A DNA stretch of 64,000 nt from Megalopta genalis (lineage: Eukaryota > Arthropoda > Insecta > Hymenoptera > Halictidae). The notes under the pieces are model-generated. The model searched no databases and was not told the origin of the DNA. It saw only the letters and a list, made by a program, of their open reading frames with translations. Location: contig NC_135016.1 in NCBI RefSeq assembly GCF_051020955.1, forward strand, positions 16,350,501 through 16,414,500. Reading direction: 5' to 3'. This document shows, piece by piece, positions 37,949 through 50,800 of this stretch (position 1 is the stretch's first letter; every line of letters starts with the position of its first letter). Made by a program: the position numbers and the translations under genes.

Positions 37949-40508
37949 AAATTACGATAGTCAGCTTTCCAAGTTTTCCAGTAACGACACGTTTTCTTTC
38001 GCATCGAATCTTGATGCCCGCGCGGCAAGACGCTCTAAATTTGCCTAGCAATGAACGGGTTCGCGCGTAATACCGATAGCACGACCTCGTCGTTATTTCC
38101 TTTAGGAGAACTATCGAGTTTTTACCCACGGTTCCTTCGTGTCCATCCTTGCTCCAGACGAGTATCGTACGATGCGACGATACGATAGTTTGACCTTGAC
38201 AATCGTGCTCGGCGTGAATTTTTCGGCAAATTTTACTTTATGAAATCTCTGTCGATCCAAAGGTGTAGAATCGCGGTGTAGAAGTCGTGATATATAATTT
38301 CGTAACATCCTGCACATACCTGCTATGCACGTACATACGTACATGCTTAATGTTACCATGTAATCGATTTGTCCATACAAGATATCGACTAAGAAAATCA
38401 AACGACGACAAACCAAAATATAATTAGTTGATATAATGGTTAACCAAACTTCGAATAGAGCTGTTACGTTATCGCGTTCGGCAATGTTGTCGTTTGTTTT
38501 TGTGTACGATATCGAATGTAAAATTCTCTGAATTCTCCTAAACAATTTCGAGCCCTTGGTTTACTATTTTATGCCCCAATTTTGTCAAAGTTCATGTTAT
38601 TAGACGACCCTGCCATTGGGTAAACGTGGACGACTATGGCGTCTATTGCGGAGAATAAGTACATCGTTCGGCGTAGCGGCGAAACACTCGAATTGTTAGC
38701 GAAAATCGATCGTCGATAATTTGTGACTAACGTACGTAACCCTGAACGGTACTTTGAGATTTTGACGCGCGAGATGTCACCATCGTCCAAACAGCAATCG
38801 ATTCGTTGATTCGCCGACATCAAAGAGTCGTGCGAACCAGCGTTTTCATGGCATCGTTCTCATGAATTCCCTCGAACGTCACCGCGTGGCTCCTCCGTGG
38901 CGTCACGGACGAGCAGTTCGGGAGGTAGGGGAAGGGGGCGACGTGGTCAACCGACGCGACCAATCGTAAACGCGCGAGGATACTCTAGAGCTGCCCTCTA
39001 TCCCTACTATGTTAAACTGCTCGTCCGTAACGTCGAGGATCGAGTCGCGTGACATTCGAGGGAATTCACACTATACACGGCAACGGTGTTGCATAGTTCC
39101 ATGCAGAGGGGGCTCGACTCCTGGTAAATTTTTGGGGCACCGTTTCGACTGCCATCCGAATAGCTCCAAACTTGAACGAACTAAACTTCAATATGGCAGT
39201 TTAGAAGCGGCAATTCAAATAGTTATATTGTACAAACTAAGAATATGTATGGTTTACCGGTTATGTCCAGTACATCGATTCGCTGGTTCGCTCGCGGTTA
39301 GGTTTGCTTAGCTCGGAATGGCGGGAATGGCGTTGCGACGGCACGAATTTTAGTTCGTCCGAGCGTGCAGCTAGCTCAGGGGTAGCGGTAAAAAGAATGT
39401 CCCCAGTTTTCCCTATAGAGTCGACGCTCCCTAGTTCCATGCTCGCATTTTCTTTTCTCGTTACGTACGCGTGTCGTTTTATATCGCATGTACCTACACG
39501 TACTATGTTTTCTGTACGTATTCGCGAGTCATCGCGAACATACATATACGTATCTTGTACGTTGCGTCCATCGAATATGGTCTTCCGCAAGGTGTAGGTG
39601 TACATATAAGTCAAATCGCATGTTGGATTTTCAGAGAGTATGTACATATTTTTGTTGTTAAGAATCCGTGTATCGATGCGCCATTGAAATCGCTCGTTGT
39701 CCGAAACAAGTTGGGAAATAACTGATATACGGATAGAGAAATCGTCCGATTTCGAAAGCAAAGCGTTCGATCGTGCTTCGTGCGGTAGTCTAACCTCCAA
39801 ACGGGAATCGAATAGGTATGAAAGAGCTCTCCTTCCACGATTAAGGTACAAACACGTACAAACGTTTAGCCGTGAAACGAGCTACGTACAAAGCGTACAA
39901 GTCGAGAGAAACTTGAGAATCTTCGATCGGTTATTGGTGTCCGTTCCGGTCGATACAGCACACACGCCGCACGACAAAATTGGTATGCTGAAGAAAACCA
40001 AGAGGATGCGAGCGACGAGGTTACGACATATTTTGGTCTTTGTCGAACATTACGTTCTTTGGAAACCGAATAAAGTGAAATAGTGATTATTGTTCTTACC
40101 AATTGAGAAACAGAAATTGGTATATTGCTGGTCTATGATACTCGCGAGGAATACGTGATAAAACGCATCGTTGGTTTCTTATCCCATTTCGTATTCACGC
40201 ATTCTCTCTGCTTTCGTTTCATCGAGAACCGATTCGCGCTTCTCCGAAATCTTTCGTAGGTAAACGTAAACGTAAACGTAAAAGGAGATCTTTCGAAACC
40301 CCGAGAGTTTGTAACCTGAAATCAGGGATAGAAAGGAATCTGGAATCTGGAATCTGGAATCTGGTTATTTGAAATAGAAGCCGAAAGTTTGGTATTCGAT
40401 TTTGAAACGAAACTGGCAAAGCGACGGTAACGCGCGCGTATCAATGTTTGTACAATTTTTGGAAATTCTCCTTTTTGTTGTTACCGATTCGACGGAAGCG
40501 ATCGCAGA
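37949..40508. other. Intergenic region upstream of EFL1
   Basis: 2.5 kb between the HSD17B12-like 3' end and the EFL1 ATG. It holds a strong inverted repeat at 38860-39085 (listed separately) and short tandem repeats near 40260-40285 (GTAAAC) and 40338-40362 (TCTGGAA). The EFL1 promoter should lie toward the right end. No exon could be supported; the many open frames here have no splice or composition support. Confidence 0.5.
38860..39085. repeat. Long imperfect inverted repeat (foldback element)
   Basis: The left arm (about 38862-38935) and the reverse complement of the right arm (about 38995-39070) share GAATTCCCTCGAA, ACGGACGAGCAGTT and the flanking GTAGGG, with small mismatches and indels between. 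Arms are about 75 bases around a spacer of about 60. There is no coding content. It would form a long hairpin in RNA, so it is a MITE-like foldback or a hairpin RNA source. Confidence 0.75.
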
Positions 40509-43500
40509 ATGCGACTCATCAGCTCGGAAAAATTGTCGGATATTCAAAAGAATCCGAACAATATTCGGAATATTTGTATATTGGCGCACGTCGATCATGG
40601 AAAAACCACGTTGGCGGATTCGTTGGTGGCCAGCAATGGAATTATCTCGAAGAAACTGGCGGGCAAGCTTCGATACTTGGACAGTCGACCGGACGAACAG
40701 GTACGTGGAATCACTATGAAGTCCAGTTCGATCTTGTTGTACCACGAATACGATCGTCGAGAATTTGCGGTGAATCTGATCGATTCGCCGGGTCACGTAG
40801 ACTTTGCTTCCGAAGTTTCGTCGGCGGTTCGACTATGCGACGGAGCGATCATCTTGATCGACGTGGTGGAGGGAGTGTGCCCGCAGACGCGAGGTGCCCT
40901 GTCCACTTCGTACGTCGAGGGTCTGAAACCGATCTTGGTTCTGAACAAGATCGACAGATTGATCACGGAAATGAAACTGTCGCCGTTGGACGCTTACGTG
41001 CACTTGAGCCAAGTACTCGAACAGGTGAACGCCGTGATGGGCGAGCTGTTCGCCAGCGACGCGATGGAACGGGAAGAAAAGGAGAAGGACGAGGAAGAGG
41101 AAGAGGAGGAGGAGGAGGAGGAGGAGGAGGAGGAGGAGGAGCGGGAACAGGATAAAGAAGGAGGAGACGGAGCGGATCGAGTTTCGAAGAACGCCTCGGG
41201 AACCGTTTCGGAAAGACGTTTGACCGACTGGCAGTCGGCGATGGAAGACATGGACGATTCCGGTCTCTATTTCTCGCCGGAACAAGGTAACGTTTTATTT
41301 TCGAGCGCCACGGATGGCTGGGGATTCGGTGTCAAGGATTTTGCCAAGATATTTGCCGCGAAATTGGGTTTCAGCGAGACGGTATTGTTGAAAACGCTCT
41401 GGGGCGATTTCTATGCGAACACCAAGACCAAGAGGATTTTGAAAGGAGCTCAGGAGAAGGCCAAGAAGCCCCTGTTCGTGCAGCTGATTCTGGACAACTT
41501 GTGGACGCTGTACGAAACGATAACGATAAGAAAAGACAAGGAGAAGATAAGCTCGATGGCGGAGAAACTCGACATCAAGTTGACGAGCAGAGATCTGAGA
41601 CACACGGATCCCAAAGCTCAGCTGCAAGCCATCTGTTCGCAATGGTTGCCGTTGGCTCGAGCTTGCCTCGACGCTGTCTGCGAGAACGTCCCGGCACCGA
41701 ACAACTTGACGACCGAGAAGGTCGAACGTCTGTTGAGCGGACGCTTCGATTTTTCTTCGTTACCCGGCGAGACACGCCGCTTGAAAGAAGCTTTTTCGGC
41801 TTGCGATCCGTCCCCTGGCTCGCCGGTGATCGTCTTCGTGTCAAAAATGTTCCCGGTCGAGAGAAAGATCTTGCCGGAGAATAAACCGAAACTGCTCACC
41901 CCGGAGGAATTGGCGCAACGAAAAGAAATCGCGCGGCTGAGGCACGCGGCGAAGATCGCGGACACGGCTGTCGACGAAACGGCGGAACATCGATCGGAAT
42001 GCGATGTCGTGGCGAACCAGGCGAGATCGTCGGGATACAGAGCGATCGAAAAGGAGAAGGAGAAGGAGAAGGAAAAGGAAAAGGAAAAGGAAAAAGCCAC
42101 GGAAGCCCTCGAAGCCACCGAAACCGGCGAGACAACGGAAACGACCGACCCGTGCGACGAAACTGCGATGATCGCGTTCGCCAGAGCTTATTCCGGCAGG
42201 TTGACCAGGGGGAGCACCGTGTTCGTTTTAGGGCCGAAACACGATCCGCGGAGAGTCGGCGAATTGCCGACGGACCAATCTGTCACGCTGAAGGACTTGA
42301 AAGCCGGCAGACACGTGACCAGAGTCACCGTGCGAAAGCTTTATTTTTTGATGGGCAGGGAACTGGAACCCACGGATACGGTGACCGCTGGGAACGTCTT
42401 CGGAATCGGCGACTTGGAAGAACACGTACTGAAGACGGCCACGCTTTCTTCCACCGTCGCCTGTCCTCCCTTTTCCGAACCGATGTCGTTCGGCGTCCCT
42501 ATAATGAGGGTTGCTCTGGAACCGAAACATCCGAACGATTTGCCGGCTCTGATCAACGGCTTGAAGTTGTTGAATCAGGCGGACGCCTGTGCCGTAGTTC
42601 GTATTCAAGAGAGCGGAGAAATTGTGCTGAATACCGCCGGAGAAGTGCATTTGGAACGATGCTTGGAAGATTTGCGACTGAGATACGCGAAAGTCGACGT
42701 GAACGTATCGGAGCCTATCGTACCGTTTCGGGAGACGGTCGTACCTCCGCCAAAGGTCGACATGGTCAACGAGGCGATCGAAAAAAAGCCAGAAGACGTG
42801 AACCTTACCAGCCGGACTACCGTAATTCGACAATTCCACTTCGAAATGGACGCCAGACCTTTGCCAGAAAAGGTTACCAAGATTTTGGAGAAAAACGCGG
42901 ATTTGATCAAGTCGTTGTATCGTCGTCACGGCAAATTATCCTTGGAGAAGGAGCAAGAGCGCGAACTGGGGCCGAGGCAGGAGCAGGAGCAGGAGCAGGG
43001 ACGGGACGAGAACGAGGACGACGACGAGGACGACGGCGAAGGGATGGGAACGGCAGCCGCGAAACCGTTGCCAAGAGGAGAGAAGGAGCAAAAAGCGCTT
43101 TCCGTATTCAAACACGAGTTATCGATTGGTTTTCGAGAGGCGGGTCAAGAAAATATCTTGGAGAAGATATGGTCGTTCGGACCGCGAAACTGCGGTCCCA
43201 ATATCCTCTTGAACGAAACGGATTACAGGCAGAACAAATTTTGGGAATGCCATTCGAAGTCTACCGATCCACGTTTTCCGTGAGTACCCGACACAATTTG
43301 TTCGTACAATTTCAAACGAATATACGAGGACATTCGTGTTTCCGAGTTGGAATAACCGTAATTGTAATCGTAATCGTAGTCGTAGTCGTAGTCGTAGTCG
43401 ACCATGGAAATATCTATGTATAATATCGTTCGCAATGTATCAGATACGAGAGCAGTATGGTTAGCGGATTTCAACTGGCAACGCTTGCCGGGCCGTTGTG

Positions 43501-45097
43501 CGAAGAACCTATGACGGGTGTCTGTTTCGTCCTGAAGAAGTGGATCATCTGTCAAGATTCCCAAGGGTACAGCGAAATTTCAATCCTACAACACGCTATA
43601 CGTAGCAACTAAAACCTGTTCGAATTCGGTCGCCGTTCGACCGAATTTCTTTTCCAATCTTTTCGGTCGCCTTTACCATTGATCTTTTCTAGTTTATTCT
43701 TTTTCGTTTCGCTTCGATGTAACCGTTGTTGGGTCGTTCGAAACCGTCTCAAGCATCGTGGAACAATTAATCGAAAAGTCGTCGCGCGTTTGGCTTTTTC
43801 GCAGTGAAAATTGCGGTCAGAACCAAGGCCGCGTGGGTGGACTTTTGATGTCGGCGTGCAAAGAAGCTTGTCGTCGCGCGTTCAACTCTAGATGCCCTCG
43901 ACTGGTCGCACCGATGTACAGCTGCAGCGTTTTAGTTAACTCGGATGTTTTGGGTAAGTTGAACTTGAAATATTTAGTACGCAACGGTTGGTTTTTCGCG
44001 CGAACGCAACACCACGGGGATGCGCAGGGACGAAACTCCGTCTCGTAGGCGTTCGATTCGCGTTCCGAAAATTGGTCGCGGTTCCATTTTCGAACGATCA
44101 TTACGATCGATCTTTCCTACTCGATCGATCGATAAACGTTTCGCGCAGGATCGTAAGTACGGTTGACTCGGGACTCGGCCGTTGCATACTGGCAGAAACG
44201 ATTATAAAAATTGCGATCGAAGGATGTTGGACGGCGAAGGTTAAACGTTCGATCGACGAATCTAGCGGTGTACCATTTGTTTGTAATTATTAATAATTAT
44301 TATAATATCAACGATTATTAATAATTATTACAAGTACGATAAATTATTAATAACTACAATATCGTAATTATTAACGATTATAACGATTGCTAGGTTATTA
44401 TAAATTATTAAATTAAATTATCAATTAAGAATTCCTACTCGACGCGTAGTTGGACGCGCGATCGCGATAGCAAAGTCGTAGACGGTGTTGTTTCTTTCGA
44501 CGAGGGAAAAGACGAACGAACTCGACTCGGCGAAAATACTGGTGCGCGACAAGTTTTTCGGTAGCATCGGTGATACGCGGAACATCCGAGCGTCCACCGC
44601 GGCGACGAATCCGCGATCTTTGGAAAGACGTTCGAAACGAGTCTCTCCGTGGGGCGAGTCGATTCGTTCGAATTTTAGCTCCCGGCGACCCTCGCGCCTA
44701 CGCCGACGCGTACGCCTACGGCCGCGCGTGCTCGTACGCGGCAGCATCGTTGTAAATAAGATTAAATAGAGGACGAATCGCGAATCGTAGGAAAGCTGAA
44801 GAAAGCGGAAGGAACGAATGCTAAGCGAAACGCATAATAAATAAAAGAACGAATGGCGACAAGCGGATTACACGTTTCGAGGTGTTCTCCTTGTACGGAC
44901 GTCGGGGATACGTTCGAGAAGACGAATCGTTTTAATCCCAAACAGCTGTATCCATCAGTTGTTGCACCTTGTACCAGGGAAAGCTCGGTCGTTGGTCCGC
45001 TTGTTCGGCATCGATGTATTTGTTTGGACGATCTGCGAAGAAGGGAGATTAGATCGCGAAAAGACTCGATCGTTGACTCGATACTAGATCGGACGCG

Positions 45098-45148
<51 letters not shown>

Positions 45149-47828
45149 GATCGTCGCTCACCCGATATGCTTCGCGTGTATCGCAAAGGTCGGCCTTTTC
45201 TATTTCCTTGTACGCACATCATTCCGTAAACACGAATTCCTGGCACGCTCGCATAAGTCGGCTGGTCGTGGCTCATGGGGCCTTCTACGAAGCGGAACAT
45301 GCGGCAAATGATTTACGATTATTTGGAATTATCGATTCACGGTCGCGGCGTGGATTCGCGAGTTCGTAGATTCCGTGTAGGTTTTCGGATTCCCAAGTTC
45401 GTGGATACAGCGACGGTAATAACGCGTTAGGATGAACGGGACGATGGGACGACAAAGTCGCGCACGAGCTAGACCGCTGAGAAAATCGAAAGAAACGTCG
45501 CGGTTGCGGTCGCGGTCGCGACGCGACGCGACGCGACATCGATCGAGGCGAGACTCTTTTCGAGCCGCCAACGCCGCCCTCGAGGCGTTCGTTGTTACGC
45601 TACCGGCCGTACGCGAACAACGTTCTCGCATCGATCGAAAGAGAGAAAAGGGGGAAACAAGGTCGTTCGAACGTTGACACCGAGATTTTTCTTCGATCCG
45701 CGACAGAGAGGATCGCGTCTTCTCGTATTTCGTATCGTACGCGCGTCGTTCGTCGAACCGAATCGCGTCGCATCGAAATATTCGTAGGCTTACCGAGTAT
45801 ATTGGCGTCCGGGCAGCGGCATATCACGAGATAATGAGATTTTCCAGTTCGCACGTTCTGCAACGCGAGAAGAGACCAGTCTCTCGGAGTTCTGCATTCT
45901 CGCATCTCCGCCACCGGTTCGCAAGTCTTCACCAAAGTGAGAGCCTGAATGGTGAAACGTTCGATTAGCGCGACAACGCCGCGACTATTTCGTGCCACGA
46001 AACAGTTTGTCGCCGTTAAATTCTAGTTTCTGGTCGGTGGACGGCGATCGCGCCGGTAATTCTCATAGTTCGGCTCGTTCGATCGATCGAAACCAGTTTC
46101 ACGGAATGGGTGCGCGATCGGCGTCGGCGCGCACGCCTCTCGGCGTGTCTTTCGAAAACTCGTTGCACCGGTTGAAAGCGAATGAGACCGTTTCTCGCGT
46201 TCTCGTCGAGCGTCGACTCGAAGAACTTTACGCTTCGCGCTTTCCGTTTTTCCCGTCGCGTCGTCCTCTTCGCGAGCGCGCTGGACGACGATGCGCGACG
46301 TCGCGCCGACCGAACGGACGCGTTCGCGAATAGTATCGCGTCGCGTGGTCGTTGTCCTCCGCGGGTCCGCCGCGAACCGCCTTGGAAATTCGTGAAAATC
46401 GTGAAAATCGTGAAAATCGTGAAAATCGTGAAAATAAAAATGGCAAGCTGAAAGTAAAACGTGCAAGCTGTTGGAATCGTGCGACGAAAAGTACGCGTAT
46501 CCTGGAACGAGCGAGGCGTTGCTCGACCCGGCCGCGGCGGAGGACCGCGGCGGAGGACCGCGGCGACGCGGAAGCGATCGCGATCGAGAGCTTCGACGAT
46601 TCGAGTTCGTTCGACCCCGAACGGAGCCGAATGGAAGAGAAAAGTTTGAAAATCGTAACGACTGACCTTGGTCCGTGGGTCGGTGACCAGCTCGGTGGTG
46701 TGGAGGTCGTCGCTGTCGAGAGACGCGCTGCAAGGATCTCGATATCTTCCCGGACAAGCGCACAAAGGCTGCGTAAAATTCAGTCGAACGTAGACGGCGT
46801 TGCAAACTTGCTGCACCGCGCACTCCGGCAACAGATAAATGTGCTGATTGTGCGGGTAGTAGTGGTATTTCGTTGGTTTCGCGAGTGCCGCGCTCGCACC
46901 CTCCGGAAATCGTACTCCAGTCTAGGAATCCGAGAAATCGAGAAACAAAATGATCCTTGGAATTAGGTTTCTGTCGCGATACCGTATACTCGTGGATCCG
47001 CGCGGCCTGCCGCGCGTAGCGGAAAACCCCTATCGTTTCTTTCTCTCTCGAGTTCGTTCGTTCGTTGGTTCTTTCGTTCGCAACGATAGAACGCGTTCGA
47101 GCATTTTGTACTCGTCGCGCGAAGAAATCGCTAATCGCGTTTATTCTAGGTTTGCCTACGAATAGCCGGCTGCGCGCGCGTTCGTATCGCGCGATTCGCT
47201 AAACTCGTTATTACGTCGTTTCGTTTCTTTTCTCCATCTCCCCGCCTTCTTCTTTTCCTCTGCCGCCGCACCTTTCCCCTTTTCCCCTTTTCCGTTTCTT
47301 TCCATCCCATTACCCGTTCGACGATTACCTTCGCCTCACCCGAGGCAAATGGTTGGTATTTTCGCGATGTAGCGGTAATTGGAAGGTAGAAACAATGGGA
47401 GAGAAAGAAAAATCAAATAGAACGCGGCAGAGTGGTCGGTATGGTCGGAACGATCCGGTCGAAGGACGTAAAATGATAGAGCGGAATATTGGCGAGGGGT
47501 CGAGTCGCGAACGAACGATCGTGACGCTCGAGAGGAGTCTCTCGGCGTCTTTCGGCGTCTCGGCGTCTCTCGCGAACGACGCGACGTTATTATAGTTTCC
47601 GTGCCGCGCGGCTCGACGAGTACCGCGGTCGAAGTCGATCGGCGGATTTCTATTCGTTCTATTCGTTCGTTTCTAAGAATCTCGTCCGCGATCCGTGTAA
47701 TTGGCTCGACTTTACGGAGAAAGAACCGTTTTACGAAGCCTCGATGCTTTCCCGTTCAAAGTCTCTCCTGTCCGTTTCGCGACGCTTCGACGAACGGATT
47801 TTTTTGAACGATCGCTCGACGACGAAGA

Positions 47829-47866
<38 letters not shown>

Positions 47867-50800
47867 GACCTTCCTGAATCGGGACCTTCCGACGATATCG
47901 GAATCTCTGGTTTTGTCGCGACTCGATACCCGTCGAAGCTCGACGCCTTCGCCGCCGTTTTCTCGCTCGATCGTTCGTCGATTCGTCGATTCTCGACCGA
48001 ATCCCGCCGTTTTTACCACTTTTTCTTTTCTATCGGCTAGCCCCTCCGTTTTCGTTTCGATCGATCTCGTTTCTCTTCGTTCTCGTCGCTCTTCGCTTCT
48101 TTTCCCTTCGTTCTTGTATTATTTTTCTTTCGTCGTCACGTTCCACTACCGATATTAACACCGGTCGGCCCGTTCGCGCGTCACGGTCGTGAACGCTTGC
48201 CCTCCTTTTGCAAAGTTAAAGCGAGCAACGCGATTCGCGACAACTTCCTAAGCGAGTCCGAACGATTCTTTCTTGGATGTTTCGAGCGGAACGGCTCGAA
48301 GAACTCGACTATTTTTCTCCCGCTTCGCGTCGAATCGAAGCGAAGCGAACGCGTGCGAGGAAAGAAACGCGAAACGAGCGGAATCGAATGGAGTTCGCGC
48401 GAAACGAACGCGAAACGGTCGCGCGCGCGCGTCTTCGTATCCCCGCATCGTCGGACGTTCGATAAGAATAAGAATGGCGGGACGATCGAGAAGCGCGTTC
48501 GCTTCGGGACGACGATAGGAATTCCGTCTTCGAACCGGTTCATATTCCGAACGAAAAGTCATCGCGAGTTCGGCCAGCGGAAACCGTGCTCGATATCCTG
48601 CGGCCGTCTCGACGTGGATCTCGACGTACGTAGGTCCGGTCGATAACCGCGATTCTTGGTATAAACTTCCTCGGATACGAGGCTAACTTTGCAAACCGAA
48701 AACGAAAGCGACGAACGCCGTAAAGACTCGGCCAGCCGAGCAAGGATATCGGATATCGCATCGTCGATCGCGCTTTCGGACTCTGCCGGAGACCGGTCGT
48801 CGCCGGCTGGTCGAGTTTGACCGTGCGAAGCGTGGAAAGATCAAACGGATCGAGCGCGCGATGCACCGTCTCCTCCATTAACCTTAACCCAGACCTAACC
48901 CTTAACGGATCCTCGGAAACGAACGGTCGACCGACCGTGGAACGTTTCGTAACGTCTCGTGGTCGGGGACGCGTGCATCCGTGCATTCGTAGATACGCGG
49001 AGCACGAACCGAAACGCGTCGGTCGCGCTACCGAAAATAACGTAGGAGAAAGTACGCGGCGCTGCGACGGTTCACGGTCCTACATCGTGGTATTCGATGC
49101 CGATGCCTATCGGTACGCGAGCAAAAGGCCGATCCGACGACGCGGCGCGTCGCGTTACAGGACGAAACGCGAAACGATCGTTTTCTGTCCGATCGTTGCG
49201 AGCGAGAATGCTTCGATCGAACCGAACGAAACGAAACGAAACGAAACGAAACGAATACGAGGCAAAGCGAAACGCAACGCGTCGAAACAGCGAAACGGCG
49301 AAGCGGTGAAAGACCACAGGCTAAACGCGTCGTACCCTCGCTCAACGTCCGTAACTTTCTAGACCGACCCATATGACATTTTTTCTCGAGTTCGTGACAC
49401 TTGACGGTTCTCTCTGTACGGCTCGCGAATCTGGGTCCCTTTCTACGCTATCCCTCTATCGCTCTATCGCTCCGTTGCTCGAAGACTCGTCGCTTTCAGC
49501 GGGCAAAAATCAATTTTTCAAGTCCGACGGATCGAAAACGTTGCTTTTTCTATAAAATGGCAACTCTTTAAAATCGAAAGTATCGGAATCCAAAATGTTG
49601 TTCGCGCATAAGAACGTCGGGGACAAAATCTGCAAAATTCAAAGCGTCGAGCATAAATTTTGGGTATTCCGTACGGAGCGCGGATTCGGTGATCGTTGGC
49701 GGCAAACTTTCGATTTTTCGATTATTCTCGAGAGAAAATGTACGAGATGCGAGCGGAACTATCCGCAGCTTCGAAAGTTGCGCGAATTTTAGCATCGAAG
49801 CCCTGTCGCGACTCTCCAGCCCTGTAACCCTGCAGCCTCGCGGCCGATCCGACGCGACCGTACTTTTAACGCGCGAGTTCTCGAATCGAACGACGTTGGC
49901 GAATCGAATCGATGGAATTTTCGGTACAAGATCGAGTCGTGTCCGGAACGAAGCACTTTCGGGATCGTTTGGCGCGGATGGCACGATTTCTTCCGACGTA
50001 CTTCGCATTTCCGACGATACGAAAAAAGTCGATCGGTGATCGGTTTTCTACAAATTTCCAACGGCAGCCCGAATCTTTCGCTCGAAACTTTTGAGATAAC
50101 GCTGAAATAATATTGGATACCGAAAGCGACTTCCGAACCTCCGTGCTACGCCTTTTTATTCGCACGACTCGCGTCACGCGCCTATGCCGCTGTAAACGTC
50201 AAATTTGTTCTCGCCCGCTCTTTCGACCTCGCCGCGCGCGTACGTTCGATTTCCTTCGCGATCGAAGAGAAGATCCGATTTCCTCGAAAGATCGAACACG
50301 GAACGAGAAAGAACGATCGAACCGTTCGAGAGAGTTTTCTTACCTCGGTCAGGCTGGTATAATTGGTGGTTAATTTGATCTGAGGCCGAATTTTTCCGGG
50401 CGATTCTCGCGTTTCCTTCGCTGAAATTGAAATCGGGGTGGTCGTGAAATTTTCGAAGATAGTCGTCGACTTTTTCGACGACAGCAACGCGTCGTCGTCG
50501 TCGTCCCCTTCCGCGTCCTGTACAGGGGTAATGGTTCTCGAGGAAGTTTCGACGGGAGCCGTGTTCGCGTCGATCGTCGCAGCCGTCTCTCCTGCGGCCG
50601 TCGTGCCGTTCGTTGTCGTCGATGCCCCGACCGATTTCTCGGCGTTGGAAGATGCTGGCAACGACGTTGTCGGCGTCGCCTCGATAATTTGGGTAAACGC
50701 GTTCCGTGCGGTCGACGTCGGCGAAATCATCGAGAACGGCGAGGACGGCGACGGCGAGGGTGCCATCGACAACGACAGCGTCAACGGCGACGAGAGCGAC

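Noticed and set aside
39366..39440. tRNA-like A box (TAGCTCAGGGGTAG)
   Set aside because: It resembles a tRNA D-arm, but there is no B box, no foldable acceptor stem and no anticodon arm within the expected distance. Chance or a decayed tRNA-derived fragment.
41999..43423. 474-codon plus-strand frame overlapping EFL1
   Set aside because: It is a shifted-frame shadow of EFL1; the EFL1 frame is strongly conserved with human EFL1.
46016..46666. Extension of the gene B second exon downstream on the minus strand
   Set aside because: After the DPRTK codon there is a clear GTCAGT donor. The following residues are low-complexity intron translation, and the next conserved exon (ALTLVKTCEPV) is in phase.
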